Assembly (NCBI RefSeq): GCF_950295315.1
Contig: NC_080181.1
Coordinates: 35,989,375 to 36,053,374 of the forward strand
Direction: 5' to 3'
DNA: 64,000 nt
Origin: Erinaceus europaeus
Lineage: Eukaryota; Chordata; Mammalia; Eulipotyphla; Erinaceidae
Shown: positions 35,040 to 48,075 of the stretch, one piece after another
How the letters are laid out: every line of letters begins with the position of its first letter
How positions within the stretch are numbered: position 1 is the stretch's first letter
The notes under the pieces: generated by a model
The model's database searches: none
The model's input: only the letters and a program-made list of their open reading frames with translations
What the model was told of the DNA's origin: nothing
Made by a program: the position numbers and the translations under genes

Positions 35040-35411
35040 TCATTTATTTATTGATTGCCTCAAGGGCTTATTGCCACAGCTCAGTGCCTGCGCCACCAAT
35101 AATCCACAGCTCCTGCACTCCATATGTTCCCCTTTCGCTGCCCTTGTTGCTTGGTCACTGTGGTGGTGGTTATTGTTGTTGTTGTTGTTGTTGTTGTTGC
35201 TGTTGTTACTGACCTTGCATCTGACAGAGAAAAAAGGAGAGAGGAGGGGAAATACAGAGTGGGGGGAGAAAGATAGAGCCCCTAAACACCTGCTTCACCC
35301 CCTTAAAGCGACTTCCCTGCAGGTGGGGGTCTGGGGGCCAGACCCCAGATCCTCCCACCTGTCCCCTCTTTTCGCGAGCGCCACAAGCCCTTAACCCTCT
35401 GACACACCGCC
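35040..35411 (-). mobile_element. SINE B copy, unit 11
   Basis: Same element as at 931-1302; no difference noticed. Confidence 0.86.
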
Positions 35412-38139
35412 AAACATCCCTGGATTTACTTGATAAGGCGATATGACCTGCCGAGTTTTGGATCCTCATTTTCCTGAGTATCACTCCTGGAGACAGTGTC
35501 ATGACACGACACAAGGAGATCTCTGGTATCAGAGAGCGCCTGGAACAGCAGCTGGGGCTCTAGTGCCAGGGCAGGAGCAACTTCCCATCCACCCTCCACG
35601 GAGTCCACCTGCCTGCATTTTGGTCCTTTTCCCTCCAAAAAAGATTTTTCCCTTTTTTCACTGAGAAACAGGCAGCAGACTGGTTACCCAAGCAGGGGGG
35701 AAAAAATAAAAAAGCCTTTTTTTTTATTTTTTATTTTTTTTAACCGTACTGCATGACCATCTTCTGGGAAGTATAGGTTTTGAACCTGAAAACTCTGTCT
35801 GTCTGTCTGTGTCCTAGTCCACAGAAAGAGCCACTAGCCCAGCCAGATGTCGTGCTCAGAATAGGGTGTTTTTGCCACTCATAGGCCTGCACAGTGCACT
35901 AGGGATTGGACAGCCTGAGACCCAAATGTTACATTGTAGATGGATTGTTTGCAGTTCTTGCTCCCCAGGACATTGGACAGTCTCAACTCCCCTACAGCCA
36001 GAAAAAAAGACTCTTGACAGCCTTAGAGCAAATGGAGTGGCAGGGAGATGGGAGAGTGTTGCATGTGTGGGCTGCTCATGCCCAGGTGACTGTGGGGGGC
36101 CATGGCAGAGGCTGTAAGGGGGCAAGGGGGCAGAAGGAGACTGGTTGAGAGGCAGACTGCAGGCAGGGGAGCCCCTGAGGTTTTGCAGTGCTGTGTGTGG
36201 GTGTGGTGGCAGGGGGTTAGGGCAGGTCCCCCTGCTGGATGGTGAGATGGCAGCTGGGCTGGCCCAGGTCCCCCAGGGCTGAAGGGAAGCAGCAGGGTGG
36301 CAGGAAAGTAGCGCAGGGAGGCACACAGTAGATGTTAGTTGGGGAGCTGGGGAACAGGGGGCAAGGGGAAAGAGGGCATCCTTGAGGAAGTGTCTGGTCT
36401 AGAGAGTGGGGGGAGCTGGAGGCATGGAAGGTCCCAGGAATCAGGGACTGACAGGACCAGATACCTGCACCCACCCACTGGATAGAAGCTGCAGCAGCCA
36501 GAGCAGATGCCCTGGCTTGCCTGGGCCCAGAGTGAGTCCCTCTGAGGATGAGGAAGTTGAGGAGGAGGTGAAGGAAGAGGAGGAGGAGGAGGAGGAGGAG
36601 GAGGAGGAGGAGGAGGAGGAGGAGGAGGAGGAGGGGAAGGAGGGCAGCTGTCAGTAGGCAATGGTATTAATAGAGGCCTCCACTATGGAGGCATGTGTCC
36701 AGGCAGTCACCCACCCAACCTCAGGGGCAGCTCAGGGCACCCAGGGACCTGGTGTGGGTATCTCTGGGGGGGGGGGACTGTCAGTCAGTCAGCAGGACTG
36801 TGTGTCAGTGCACATGGTGGGACAGGGGCCTGGCGGCCCTTGGCCCCCAGCCCTGGGCTGTCAGATGCCTGCCCCGTGGCCAGACACCCCCCACTCTGCC
36901 CATAGCCCCTAGGCCTGGCCCACCTGCTCCTGTTTTGGCCTTGGGCTCTGGCTCTGGTGGCTGGCCACCACCAGTTTTGGCCTGGGGCTCTGGGTCTGGT
37001 GGCTGGCCACCACCCCTCAGGTCAAGTTAAGGTTCGGGGTCATGGCTGCTGGTCCACTGGATGGGCAGGGTCCCCGCTACCTAGCAACCACAGGAGCCAT
37101 CTGTGATGTCCTAGCCCCAGGCATTGTGTGCTGGCCACATGGCACTGGGCAGCCCACCTGCCCTGCCACTAGGTCAGGCAGCAGCGCCCAGACGCCAGGG
37201 CCCTGGCACACAGGGACGGAAGGATAGGAAGACAGTGCTGACCGACGAGGGACCTCAGGGCTGGCAGCCAAGAGAAGAAAGAAGGAGGTGTACCCGGGAT
37301 CCAGGGAGCCCAGGCCAGAGCTGCCTGCATGCCTGCCTGCCTTCCTGGATGTCTGTATGCTGCCTATGTCCAGGTAGGTTTCTCAGGTCCCCTCCACTCC
37401 TGTCCTCTCCTGTCCTCTCCTCTCCTCTCCATCCTTTCCCCTCTCCGCTCCTCTGCACCTTGCTTCTCTCCTGTTGTCTGTCCTCTCTTCCGGGTGCCCT
37501 GCTCAACAGCTCCAGCACTCGTGAAGGTTCTCCAGTGACCGCTGCTTGCAACCCCTTCCACCCCCTCCCTTCCCTGATGTGACCCAGCTCACAGGGTCAC
37601 CGGCTCACCCCACCCACACCCACACCCGCCAACACATTCCCTGGTTCAGCCCCACTGCCCTATTCAGCCGAACTGGCTCCTTTGCAACCTACCTGTGCAG
37701 CGTTGATTGTCTTCATCATTCAAGGAGAGACCTCCTTTTGTACTTAGCTTGGTTGACTGGTGGATGGATGGATGATGGATGGATGGATGGATGGATGGAT
37801 GGATGGATGGATGGATGGAGGGACACGAAATGGATTGGTATTGTACAGGCAAAGCACCATCTATAGGGGTAGCTGAGACCGCTGGTTTCAGAGCTCTAGT
37901 CTGCTGTCAAATGTAAAGCATTAATTTATCAATAACAAAATTGAATAAGTACATAAATAAATAAATAAATATAAAAACTGGGTTAAAACATACATGGCGT
38001 CTTTGCCTTTCTGAATATGGTTGCTGTGAGGATCTTAACAAGGAAAGCAGTGTCCTGAGTAGCCCCTTGAAATAGTGGAATATTTCATTTTCCTTTCTTT
38101 TTCTTTTTCTTTTTCTTCTTTTACTTTCTATGTTCTTGA

Positions 38140-38330
38140 TTATTTATTGGAATAAATGGTCAGGAGTTGAGAGGGAATGGAGGCACAGAGAGTTTGAGAC
38201 TCAGAGAGACACCTGCAGCACTTCTGCACCACTTGTAAAGATTTCCACCGGCAGTTGGGGACCAGGGTCTTGAAGCCCAGTCCTCCTGCACTGTCACCTG
38301 AGTGCTTACCTGGGTGTGGTACCACATGGT
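38140..38330 (-). mobile_element. SINE A copy, unit 12
   Basis: Same changes as the unit 11 copy, supporting a recent duplication of units 11 and 12. Confidence 0.85.
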
Positions 38331-38478
38331 ACCCTTGATGGGACACTTTTTTTTAGCAATGGAAAGAAATTCTCGTGGCAAGGTAATAAATAAATGAAGA
38401 AATAAATAAAAGTGCATTGACATCAACTCAGTGGAAACACACAGGGACATATACATGTCTGCTACCTGTATTACTAAT

Positions 38479-38850
38479 TCATTTATTTATTGATTGCCTC
38501 AAGGGCTTATTGCCACAGCTCAGTGCCTGCGCCACCAATAATCCACAGCTCCTGCACTCCATATGTTCCCCTTTCGCTGCCCTTGTTGCTTGGTCACTGT
38601 GGTGGTGGTTATTGTTGTTGTTGTTGTTGTTGTTGTTGCTGTTGTTACTGACCTTGCATCTGACAGAGAAAAAAGGAGAGAGGAGGGGAAATACAGAGTG
38701 GGGGGAGAAAGATAGAGCCCCTAAACACCTGCTTCACCCCCTTAAAGCGACTTCCCTGCAGGTGGGGGTCTGGGGGCCAGACCCCAGATCCTCCCACCTG
38801 TCCCCTCTTTTCGCGAGCGCCACAAGCCCTTAACCCTCTGACACACCGCC
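38479..38850 (-). mobile_element. SINE B copy, unit 12
   Basis: Same element as at 931-1302; no difference noticed. Confidence 0.86.
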
Positions 38851-41565
38851 AAACATCCCTGGATTTACTTGATAAGGCGATATGACCTGCCGAGTTTTGG
38901 ATCCTCATTTTCCTGAGTATCACTCCTGGAGACAGTGTCATGACACGACACAAGGAGATCTCTGGTATCAGAGAGCGCCTGGAACAGCAGCTGGGGCTCT
39001 AGTGCCAGGGCAGGAGCAACTTCCCATCCACCCTCCACGGAGTCCACCTGCCTGCATTTTGGTCCTTTTCCCTCCAAAAAAGATTTTTCCCTTTTTTCAC
39101 TGAGAAACAGGCAGCAGACTGGTTACCCAAGCAGGGGGGAAAAAAATAAAAAAGCCTTTTTTTTATTTTTTATTTTTTTTTAACCGTACTGCATGACCAT
39201 CTTCTGGGAAGTATAGGTTTTGAACCTGAAAACTCTGTCTCTCTGTCTGTGTCCTAGTCCACAGAAAGAGCCACTAGTCCAGCCAGATGTCGTGCTCAGA
39301 ATAGGGTGTTTTTGCCACTCATAGGCCTGCACAGTGCACTAGGGATTGGACAGCCTGAGACCCAAATGTTACATTGTAGATGGATTGTTTGCAGATCTTG
39401 CTCCCCAGGACATTGGACAGTCTCAACTCCCCTACAGCCAGAAAAAAAGACTCTTGACAGCCTTAGAGCAAATGGAGTGGCAGGGAGATGGGAGAGTGTT
39501 GCATGTGTGGGCTGCTCATGCCCAGGTGACTGTGGGGGGCCATGGCAGAGGCTGTAAGGGGGCAAGGGGGCAGAAGGAGACTGGTTGAGAGGCAGACTGC
39601 AGGCAGGGGAGCCCCTGAGGTTTTGCAGTGCTGTGTGTGGGTGTGGTGGCAGGGGGTTAGGGCAGGTCCCCCTGCTGGATGGTGAGATGGCAGCTGGGCT
39701 GGCCCAGGTCCCCCAGGGCTGAAGGGAAGCAGCAGGGTGGCAGGAAAGTAGTGCAGGGAGGCACACAGTAGATGTTAGTTGGGGAGCTGGGGAACAGGGG
39801 GCAAGGGGAAAGAGGGCATCCTTGAGGAAGTGTCTGGTCTAGAGAGTGGGGGGAGCTGGAGGCATGGAAGGTCCCAGGAATCAGGGACTGACAGGACCAG
39901 ATACCTGCACCCACCCACTGGATAGAAGCTGCAGCAGCCAGAGCAGATGCCCTGGCTTGCCTGGGCCCAGAGTGAGTCCCTCTGAGGATGAGGAAGTTGA
40001 GGAGGAGGTGAAGGAAGAGGAGGAGGAGGAGGAGGAGGAGGAGGAGGAGGAGGAGGAGGAGGAGGAGGAGGGGAAGGAGGGCAGCTGTCAGTAGGCAATG
40101 GTATTAATAGAGGCCTCCACTATGGAGGCATGTGTCCAGGCAGTCACCCACCCAACCTCAGGGGCAGCTCAGGGCACCCAGGGACCTGGTGTGGGTATCT
40201 CTGGGGGGGGGGGACTGTCAGTCAGTCAGCAGGACTGTGTGTCAGTGCACATGGTGGGACAGGGGCCTGGCGGCCCTTGGCCCCCAGCCCTGGGCTGTCA
40301 GATGCCTGCCCCGTGGCCAGACACCCCCCACTCTGCCCATAGCCCCTAGGCCCGGCCCACCTGCTCCTGTTTTGGCCTTGGGCTCTGGCTCTGGTGGCTG
40401 GCCACCACCAGTTTTGGCCTGGGGCTCTGGGTCTGGTGGCTGGCCACCACCCCTCAGGTCAAGTTAAGGTTCGGGGTCATGGCTGCTGGTCCACTGGATG
40501 GGCAGGGTCCCCGCTACCTAGCAACCACAGGAGCCATCTGTGATGTCCTAGCCCCAGGCATTGTGTGCTGGCCACATGGCACTGGGCAGCCCACCTGCCC
40601 TGCCACTAGGTCAGGCAGCAGCGCCCAGACGCCAGGGCCCTGGCACACAGGGACGGAAGGATAGGAAGACAGTGCTGACCGACGAGGGACCTCAGGGCTG
40701 GCAGCCAAGAGAAGAAAGAAGGAGGTGTACCCGGGATCCAGGGAGCCCAGGCCAGAGCTGCCTGCATGCCTGCCTGCCTTCCTGGATGTCTGTATGCTGC
40801 CTATGTCCAGGTAGGTTTCTCAGGTCCCCTCCACTCCTGTCCTCTCCTGTCCTCTCCTCTCCTCTCCATCCTTTCCCCTCTCTGCTCCTCTGCACCTTGC
40901 TTCTCTCCTCTTGTCTGTCCTCTCTTCCGGGTGCCCTGCTCACCAGCTCCAGCACTCGTGAAGGTTCTCCAGTGACCGCTGCTTGCAACCCCTTCCACCC
41001 CCTCCCTTCCCTGATGTGACCCAGCTCACAGGGTCACCGGCTCACCCCACCCACACCCACACCCGCCAACACATTCCCTGGTTCAGCCCCACTGCCCTAT
41101 TCAGCCGAACTGGCTCCTTTGCAACCTACCTGTGCAGCGTTGATTGTCTTCATCATTCAAGGAGAGACCTCCTTTTGTACTTAGCTTGGTTGACTGGTGG
41201 ATGGATGGATGATGGATGGATGGATGGATGGATGGATGGAGGGACACGTCAATGGATTGGTATTGTACAGGCAAAGCACCATCTATAGGGGTAGCTGAGA
41301 CCGCTGGTTTCAGAGCTCTAGTCTGCTGTCAAATGTAAAGCATTAATTTATCAATAACAAAATTGAATAAGTACATAAATAAATAAATAAATAAATATAA
41401 AAACTGGGTTAAAACATACATGGCGTCTTTGCCTTTCTGAATATGGTTGCTGTGAGGATCTTAACAAGGAAAGCAGTGTCCTGAGTAGCCCCTTGAAATA
41501 GTGGAATATTTCATTTTCCTTTCTTTTTCTTTTTCTTTTTCTTCTTTTACTTTCTATGTTCTTGA

Positions 41566-41756
41566 TTATTTATTGGAATAAATGGTCAGGAGTTGAGAGG
41601 GAATGGAGGCACAGAGAGTTTGAGACACAGAGAGACACCTGCAGCACTTCTGCACCACTTGTAAAGATTTCCCCCGGCAGTTGGGGACCAGGGTCTTGAA
41701 GCCCAGTCCTCCTGCACTGTCACCTGAGTGCTTACCTGGGTGTGGCACCACCTGGT
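41566..41756 (-). mobile_element. SINE A copy, unit 13
   Basis: Same element as at 592-782; no difference noticed. Confidence 0.85.
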
Positions 41757-41904
41757 ACCCTTGATGGGACACTTTTTTTTAGCAATGGAAAGAAATTCTC
41801 GTGGCAAGGTAATAAATAAATGAAGAAATAAATAAAAGTGCATTGACATCAACTCAGTGGAAACACACAGGGACATATACATGTCTGCTACCTGTATTAC
41901 TAAT

Positions 41905-41942
41905 TCATTTATTTATTGATTGCCTCAAGGGCTTATTGCCAC
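41905..41942 (-). mobile_element. SINE B copy, unit 13, cut by the gap
   Basis: Only the 3' tail (38 bp) is present; the rest is in the N gap. Confidence 0.8.
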
Positions 41943-42142
41943 NNNNNNNNNNNNNNNNNNNNNNNNNNNNNNNNNNNNNNNNNNNNNNNNNNNNNNNNNN
42001 NNNNNNNNNNNNNNNNNNNNNNNNNNNNNNNNNNNNNNNNNNNNNNNNNNNNNNNNNNNNNNNNNNNNNNNNNNNNNNNNNNNNNNNNNNNNNNNNNNNN
42101 NNNNNNNNNNNNNNNNNNNNNNNNNNNNNNNNNNNNNNNNNN
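41943..42142. other. Assembly gap of exactly 200 N
   Basis: Two hundred N separate GCTTATTGCCAC (in SINE B) from GATGTTAGTTGG. In intact units these points are about 1.24 kb apart. The 200 N is therefore a placeholder, not the true distance. True missing sequence is about 1.24 kb if no unit is lost, or that plus any whole number of 3.42-kb units. Confidence 0.97.
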
Positions 42143-43939
42143 GATGTTAGTTGGGGAGCTGGGGAACAGGGGGCAAGGGGAAAGAGGGCATCCTTGAGGA
42201 AGTGTCTGGTCTAGAGAGTGGGGGGAGCTGGAGGCATGGAAGGTCCCAGGAATCAGGGACTGACAGGACCAGATACCTGCACCCACCCACTGGATAGAAG
42301 CTGCAGCAGCCAGAGCAGATGCCCTGGCTTGCCTGGGCCCAGAGTGAGTCCCTCTGAGGATGAGGAAGTTGAGGAGGAGGTGAAGGAAGAGGAGGAGGAG
42401 GAGGAGGAGGAGGAGGAGGAGGAGGAGGAGGAGGAGGAGGGGAAGGAGGGCAGCTGTCAGTAGGCAATGGTATTAATAGAGGCCTCCACTATGGAGGCAT
42501 GTGTCCAGGCAGTCACCCACCCAACCTCAGGGGCAGCTCAGGGCACCCAGGGACCTGGTGTGGGTATCTCTGGGGGGGGGACAGTCAGTCAGTCAGCAGG
42601 ACTGTGTGTCAGTGCACATGGTGGGACAGGGGCCTGGCGGCCCTTGGCCCCCAGCCCTGGGCTGTCAGATGCCTGCCCCGTGGCCAGACACCCCCCACTC
42701 TGCCCATAGCCCCTAGGCCCGGCCCACCTGCTCCTGTTTTGGCCTTGGGCTCTGGCTCTGGTGGCTGGCCACCACCAGTTTTGGCCTGGGGCTCTGGGTC
42801 TGGTGGCTGTCCACCACCCCTCAGGTCAAGTTAAGGTTCGGGGTCATGGCTGCTGGTCCACTGGATGGGCAGGGCACCGCTACCTAGCAACCACAGGAGC
42901 CATCTGTGATGTCCTAGCCCCCGGCATTGTGTGCTGGCCACACTGGCACTGGGCAGCCCACCTGCCCTGCCACTAGGTCAGGCAGCAGCGCCCAGACGCC
43001 AGGGCCCTGGCACACAGGGACGGAAGGATAGGAAGACAGTGCTGACCGACGAGGGACCTCAGGGCTGGCAGCCAAGAGAAGAAAGAAGGAGGTGTACCCG
43101 GGATCCAGGGAGCCCAGGCCAGAGCTGCCTGCATGCCTGCCTGCCTTCCTGGATGTCTGTATGCTGCCTATGTCCAGGTAGGTTTCTCAGGTCCCCTCCA
43201 CTCCTGTCCTCTCCTGTCCTCTACTCTCCTCTCCATCCTTTCCCCTCTCCGCTCCTCTGCACCTTGCTTCTCTCCTGTTGTCTGTCCTCTCTTCCGGGTG
43301 CCCTGCTCAACAGCTCCAGCACTCGTGAAGGTTCTCCAGTGACCGCTGCTTGCAACCCCTTCCACCCCCTCCCTTCCCTGATGTGACCCAGCTCACTGGG
43401 TCACCGACTCACCCCACCCACACCCACACCCGCCAACACATTCCCTGGTTCAGCCCCACTGCCCTATTCAGCCGAACTGGCTCCTTTGCAACCTACCTGT
43501 GCAGCGTTGATTGTCTTCATCATTCAAGGAGAGACCTCCTTTTGTACTTAGCTTGGTTGACTGGTGGATGGATGGATGATGGATGGATGGATGGATGGAT
43601 GGATGGATGGATGGATGGAGGGACACGAAATGGATTGGTATTGTACAGGCAAAGCACCATCTATAGGGGTAGCTGAGACCGCTGGTTTCAGAGCTCTAGT
43701 CTGCTGTCAAATGTAAAGTATTAATTTATCAATAACAAAATTGAATAAGTACATAAATAAATAAATAAATATAAAAACTGGGTTAAAACATACATGGCGT
43801 CTTTGCCTTTCTGAATATGGTTGCTGTGAGGATCTTAACAAGGAAAGCAGTGTCCTGAGTAGCCCCTTGAAATAGTGGAATATTTCATTTTCCTTTCTTT
43901 TTCTTTTTCTTTTTCTTCTTTTACTTTCTATGTTCTTGA

Positions 43940-44130
43940 TTATTTATTGGAATAAATGGTCAGGAGTTGAGAGGGAATGGAGGCACAGAGAGTTTGAGAC
44001 ACAGAGAGACACCTGCAGCACTTCTGCACCACTTGTAAAGATTTCCCCCGGCAGTTGGGGACCAGGGTCTTGAAGCCCAGTCCTCCTGCACTGTCACCTG
44101 AGTGCTTACCTGGGTGCGGCACCACCTGGT
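43940..44130 (-). mobile_element. SINE A copy, unit 14
   Basis: Same element as at 592-782 with GGGTGCGGCAC for GGGTGTGGCAC near 44113. Confidence 0.85.
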
Positions 44131-44278
44131 ACCCTTGATGGGACACTTTTTTTTAGCAATGGAAAGAAATTCTCGTGGCAAGGTAATAAATAAATGAAGA
44201 AATAAATAAAAGTGCATTGACATTAACTCAGTGGAAACACACAGGGACATATACATGTCTGCTACCTGTATTACTAAT

Positions 44279-44650
44279 TCATTTATTTATTGATTGCCTC
44301 AAGGGCTTATTGCCACAGCTCAGTGCCTGCGCCACCAATAATCCACAGCTCCTGCACTCCATATGTTCCCCTTTCACTGCCCTTGTTGCTTGGTCACTGT
44401 GGTGGTGGGTATTGTTGTTGTTGTTGTTGTTGTTGTTGCTGTTGTTACTGACCTTGCATCTGACAGAGAAAAAAGGAGAGAGGAGGGGAAATACAGAGTG
44501 GGGGGAGAAAGATAGAGCCCCTAAACACCTGCTTCACCCCCTTAAAGCGACTTCCCTGCAGGTGGGGGTCTGGGGGCCAGACCCCAGATCCTCCCACCTG
44601 TCCCCTCTTTTCGCGAGCGCCACAAGCCCTTAACCCTCTGACACACCGCC
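44279..44650 (-). mobile_element. SINE B copy, unit 14
   Basis: Same element as at 931-1302 with TTTCACTGCC near 44372 and GGTGGGTATTG near 44404. Confidence 0.86.
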
Positions 44651-47364
44651 AAACATCCCTGGATTTACTTGATAAGGCGATATGACCTGCCGAGTTTTGG
44701 ATCCTCATTTTCCTGAGTATCACTCCTGGAGACAGTGTCATGACACGACACAAGGAGATCTCTGGTATCAGAGAGCGCCTGGAACAGCAGCTGGGGCTCT
44801 AGTGCCAGGGCAGGAGCAACTTCCCATCCACCCTCCACGGAGTCCACCTGCCTGCATTTTGGTCCTTTTCCCTCCAAAAAAGATTTTTCCCTTTTTTCAC
44901 TGAGAAACAGGCAGCAGACTGGTTACCCAAGCAGGGGGGAAAAAAATAAAAAAGCCTTTTTTTTTATTTTTTATTTTTTTTTAACCGTACTGCATGACCA
45001 TCTTCTGGGAAGTATAGGTTTTGAACCTGAAAACTCTGTCTGTCTGTCTGTGTCCTAGTCCACAGAAAGAGCCACTAGCCCAGCCAGATGTCGTGCTCAG
45101 AATAGGGTGTTTTTGCCACTCATAGGCCTGCACAGTGCACTAGGGATTGGACAGCCTGAGACCCAAATGTTACATTGTAGATGGATTGTTTGCAGTTCTT
45201 GCTCCCCAGGACATTGGACAGTCTCAACTCCCCTACAGCCAGAAAAAAAGACTCTTGACAGCCTTAGAGCAAATGGAGTGGCAGGGAGATGGGAGAGTGT
45301 TGCATGTGTGGGCTGCTCATGCCCAGGTGACTGTGGGGGGCCATGGCAGAGGCTGTAAGGGGGCAAGGGGGCAGAAGGAGACTGGTTGAGAGGCAGACTG
45401 CAGGCAGGGGAGCCCCTGAGGTTTTGCAGTGCTGTGTGTGGGTGTGGTGGCAGGGGGTTAGGGCAGGTCCCCCTGCTGGATGGTGAGATGGCAGCTGGGC
45501 TGGCCCAGGTCCCCCAGGGCTGAAGGGAAGCAGCAGGGTGGCAGGAAAGTAGCGCAGGGAGGCACACAGTAGATGTTAGTTGGGGAGCTGGGGAACAGGG
45601 GGCAAGGGGAAAGAGGGCATCCTTGAGGAAGTGTCTGGTCTAGAGAGTGGGGGGAGCTGGAGGCATGGAAGGTCCCAGGAATCAGGGACTGACAGGACCA
45701 GATACCTGCACCCACCCACTGGATAGAAGCTGCAGCAGCCAGAGCAGATGCCCTGGCTTGCCTGGGCCCAGAGTGAGTCCCTCTGAGGATGAGGAAGTTG
45801 AGGAGGAGGTGAAGGAAGAGGAGGAGGAGGAGGAGGAGGAGGAGGAGGAGGAGGAGGAGGAGGAGGAGGAGGAGGAGGGGAAGGAGGGCAGCTGTCAGTA
45901 GGCAATGGTATTAATAGAGGCCTCCACTATGGAGGCATGTGTCCAGGCAGTCACCCACCCAACCTCAGGGGCAGCTCAGGGCACCCAGGGACCTGGTGTG
46001 GGTATCTCTGGGGGGGGGGACTGTCAGTCAGTCAGCAGGACTGTGTGTCAGTGCACATGGTGGGACAGGGGCCTGGCGGCCCTTGGCCCCCAGCCCTGGG
46101 CTGTCAGATGCCTGCCCCGTGGCCAGACACCCCCCACTCTGCCCATAGCCCCTAGGCCCGGCCCACCTGCTCCTGTTTTGGCCTTGGGCTCTGGCTCTGG
46201 TGGCTGGCCACCACCAGTTTTGGCCTGGGGCTCTGGGTCTGGTGGCTGGCCACCACCCCTCAGGTCAAGTTAAGGTTCGGGGTCATGGCTGCTGGTCCAC
46301 TGGATGGGCAGGGTCCCCGCTACCTAGCAACCACAGGAGCCATCTGTGATGTCCTAGCCCCAGGCATTGTGTGCTGGCCACACTGGCACTGGGCAGCCCA
46401 CCTGCCCTGCCACTAGGTCAGGCAGCAGCGCCCAGACGCCAGGGCCCTGGCACACAGGGACGGAAGGATAGGAAGACAGTGCTGACCGACGAGGGACCTC
46501 AGGGCTGGCAGCCAAGAGAAGAAAGAAGGAGGTGTACCCGGGATCCAGGGAGCCCAGGCCAGAGCTGCCTGCATGCCTGCCTGCCTTCCTGGATGTCTGT
46601 ATGCTGCCTATGTCCAGGTAGGTTTCTCAGGTCCCCTCCACTCCTGTCCTCTCCTGTCCTCTACTCTCCTCTCCATCCTTTCCCCTCTCTGCTCCTCTGC
46701 ACCTTGCTTCTCTCCTCTTGTCTGTCCTCTCTTCCGGGTGCCCTGCTCACCAGCTCCAGCACTCGTGAAGGTTCTCCAGTGACCGCTGCTTGCAACCCCT
46801 TCCACCCCCTCCCTTCCCTGATGTGACCCAGCTCACAGGGTCACCGGCTCACCCCACCCACACCCACACCCGCCAACACATTCCCTGGTTCAGCCCCACT
46901 GCCCTATTCAGCCGAACTGGCTCCTTTGCAACCTACCTGTGCAGCGTTGATTGTCTTCATCATTCAAGGAGAGACCTCCTTTTGTACTTAGCTTGGTTGA
47001 CTGGTGGATGGATGGATGATGGATGGATGGATGGATGGATGGATGGACACGTCAATGGATTGGTATTGTACAGGCAAAGCACCATCTATAGGGGTAGCTG
47101 AGACCGCTGGTTTCAGAGCTCTAGTCTGCTGTCAAATGTAAAGCATTAATTTATCAATAACAAAATTGAATAAGTACATAAATAAATAAATAAATATAAA
47201 AACTGGGTTAAAACATACATGGCGTCTTTGCCTTTCTGAATATGGTTGCTGTGAGGATCTTAACAAGGAAAGCAGTGTCCTGAGTAGCCCCTTGAAATAG
47301 TGGAATATTTCATTTTCCTTTCTTTTTCTTTTTCTTTTTCTTCTTTTACTTTCTATGTTCTTGA

Positions 47365-47555
47365 TTATTTATTGGAATAAATGGTCAGGAGTTGAGAGGG
47401 AATGGAGGCACAGAGAGTTTGAGACACAGAGAGACACCTGCAGCACTTCTGCACCACTTGTAAAGATTTCCACCGGCAGTTGGGGACCAGGGTCTTGAAG
47501 CCCAGTCCTCCTGCACTGTCACCTGAGTGCTTACCTGGGTGTGGCACCACCTGGT
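47365..47555 (-). mobile_element. SINE A copy, unit 15
   Basis: Same element as at 592-782 with TTTCCACCGG near 47468. Confidence 0.85.
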
Positions 47556-47703
47556 ACCCTTGATGGGACACTTTTTTTTAGCAATGGAAAGAAATTCTCG
47601 TGGCAAGGTAATAAATAAATGAAGAAATAAATAAAAGTGCATTGACATTAACTCAGTGGAAACACACAGGGACATATACATGTCTGCTACCTGTATTACT
47701 AAT

Positions 47704-48075
47704 TCATTTATTTATTGATTGCCTCAAGGGCTTATTGCCACAGCTCAGTGCCTGCGCCACCAATAATCCACAGCTCCTGCACTCCATATGTTCCCCTTTC
47801 GCTGCCCTTGTTGCTTGGTCACTGTGGTGGTGGTTATTGTTGTTGTTGTTGTTGTTGTTGTTGCTGTTGTTACTGACCTTGCATCTGACAGAGAAAAAAG
47901 GAGAGAGGAGGGGAAATACAGAGTGGGGGGAGAAAGATAGAGCCCCTAAACACCTGCTTCACCCCCTTAAAGCGACTTCCCTGCAGGTGGGGGTCTGGGG
48001 GCCACACCCCAGATCCTCCCACCTGTCCCCTCTTTTCGCGAGCGCCACAAGCCCTTAACCCTCTGACACACCGCC
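47704..48075 (-). mobile_element. SINE B copy, unit 15
   Basis: Same element as at 931-1302 with GGCCACACCCC for GGCCAGACCCC near 48001, which weakens the hairpin seen in other copies. Confidence 0.86.

Larger units (their letters stand above)
34123..37541 (+). repeat. Macrosatellite unit 11
   Basis: 3419 bp, right-block type, nearly identical to unit 12. Both share GAGACTCAGAG and the GTGGTACCACATGG change in SINE A, GACATCAACTC near 34980, GAGGTTTTGC near 36178, the interrupted poly(T) (T9-A-T6-A-T8 here), and a 1-bp loss giving GGCCACATGGC near 37133. The GGAT run is short. The poly(G) run is 11 and the GAG run 20 triplets. Type alpha end. Confidence 0.97.
37542..40978 (+). repeat. Macrosatellite unit 12
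   Basis: 3437 bp, right-block type and the sister copy of unit 11. It differs by a longer GGAT run, CTCTGTCTCTCTG near 39236, CACTAGTCC near 39275, GCAGATCTTG near 39391, and a type beta end (CTCTCTGCTCC near 40876, CTCACCAGC). Interrupted poly(T) T8-A-T6-A-T9, poly(G) 11, GAG run 19 triplets. Confidence 0.97.
40979..43345 (+). repeat. Macrosatellite unit 13 (contains the assembly gap)
   Basis: Only 2367 bp as assembled. The part equivalent to unit 1 positions 969-2212 is replaced by 200 N. The right part has the GGCTGTCCACC and CAGGGCACCGC changes shared with unit 15, a poly(G) of 9 followed by ACAGTCAG, and CTCTACTCTCC near 43221 shared with unit 14. Type alpha end (CTCAACAGC near 43306). 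The GAG run is 18 triplets. Confidence 0.95.
43346..46785 (+). repeat. Macrosatellite unit 14
   Basis: 3440 bp, the longest complete copy, right-block type. CTCACTGGGTCACCGAC near 43393 is private. The longest GAG run in the window (21 triplets) and interrupted poly(T) T9-A-T6-A-T9. GTGCGGC in SINE A near 44116 and GGTGGGTATTG in SINE B near 44404 are private. Type beta end (CTCTCTGCTCC near 46685), with CTCTACTCTCC as in unit 13. Confidence 0.97.
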
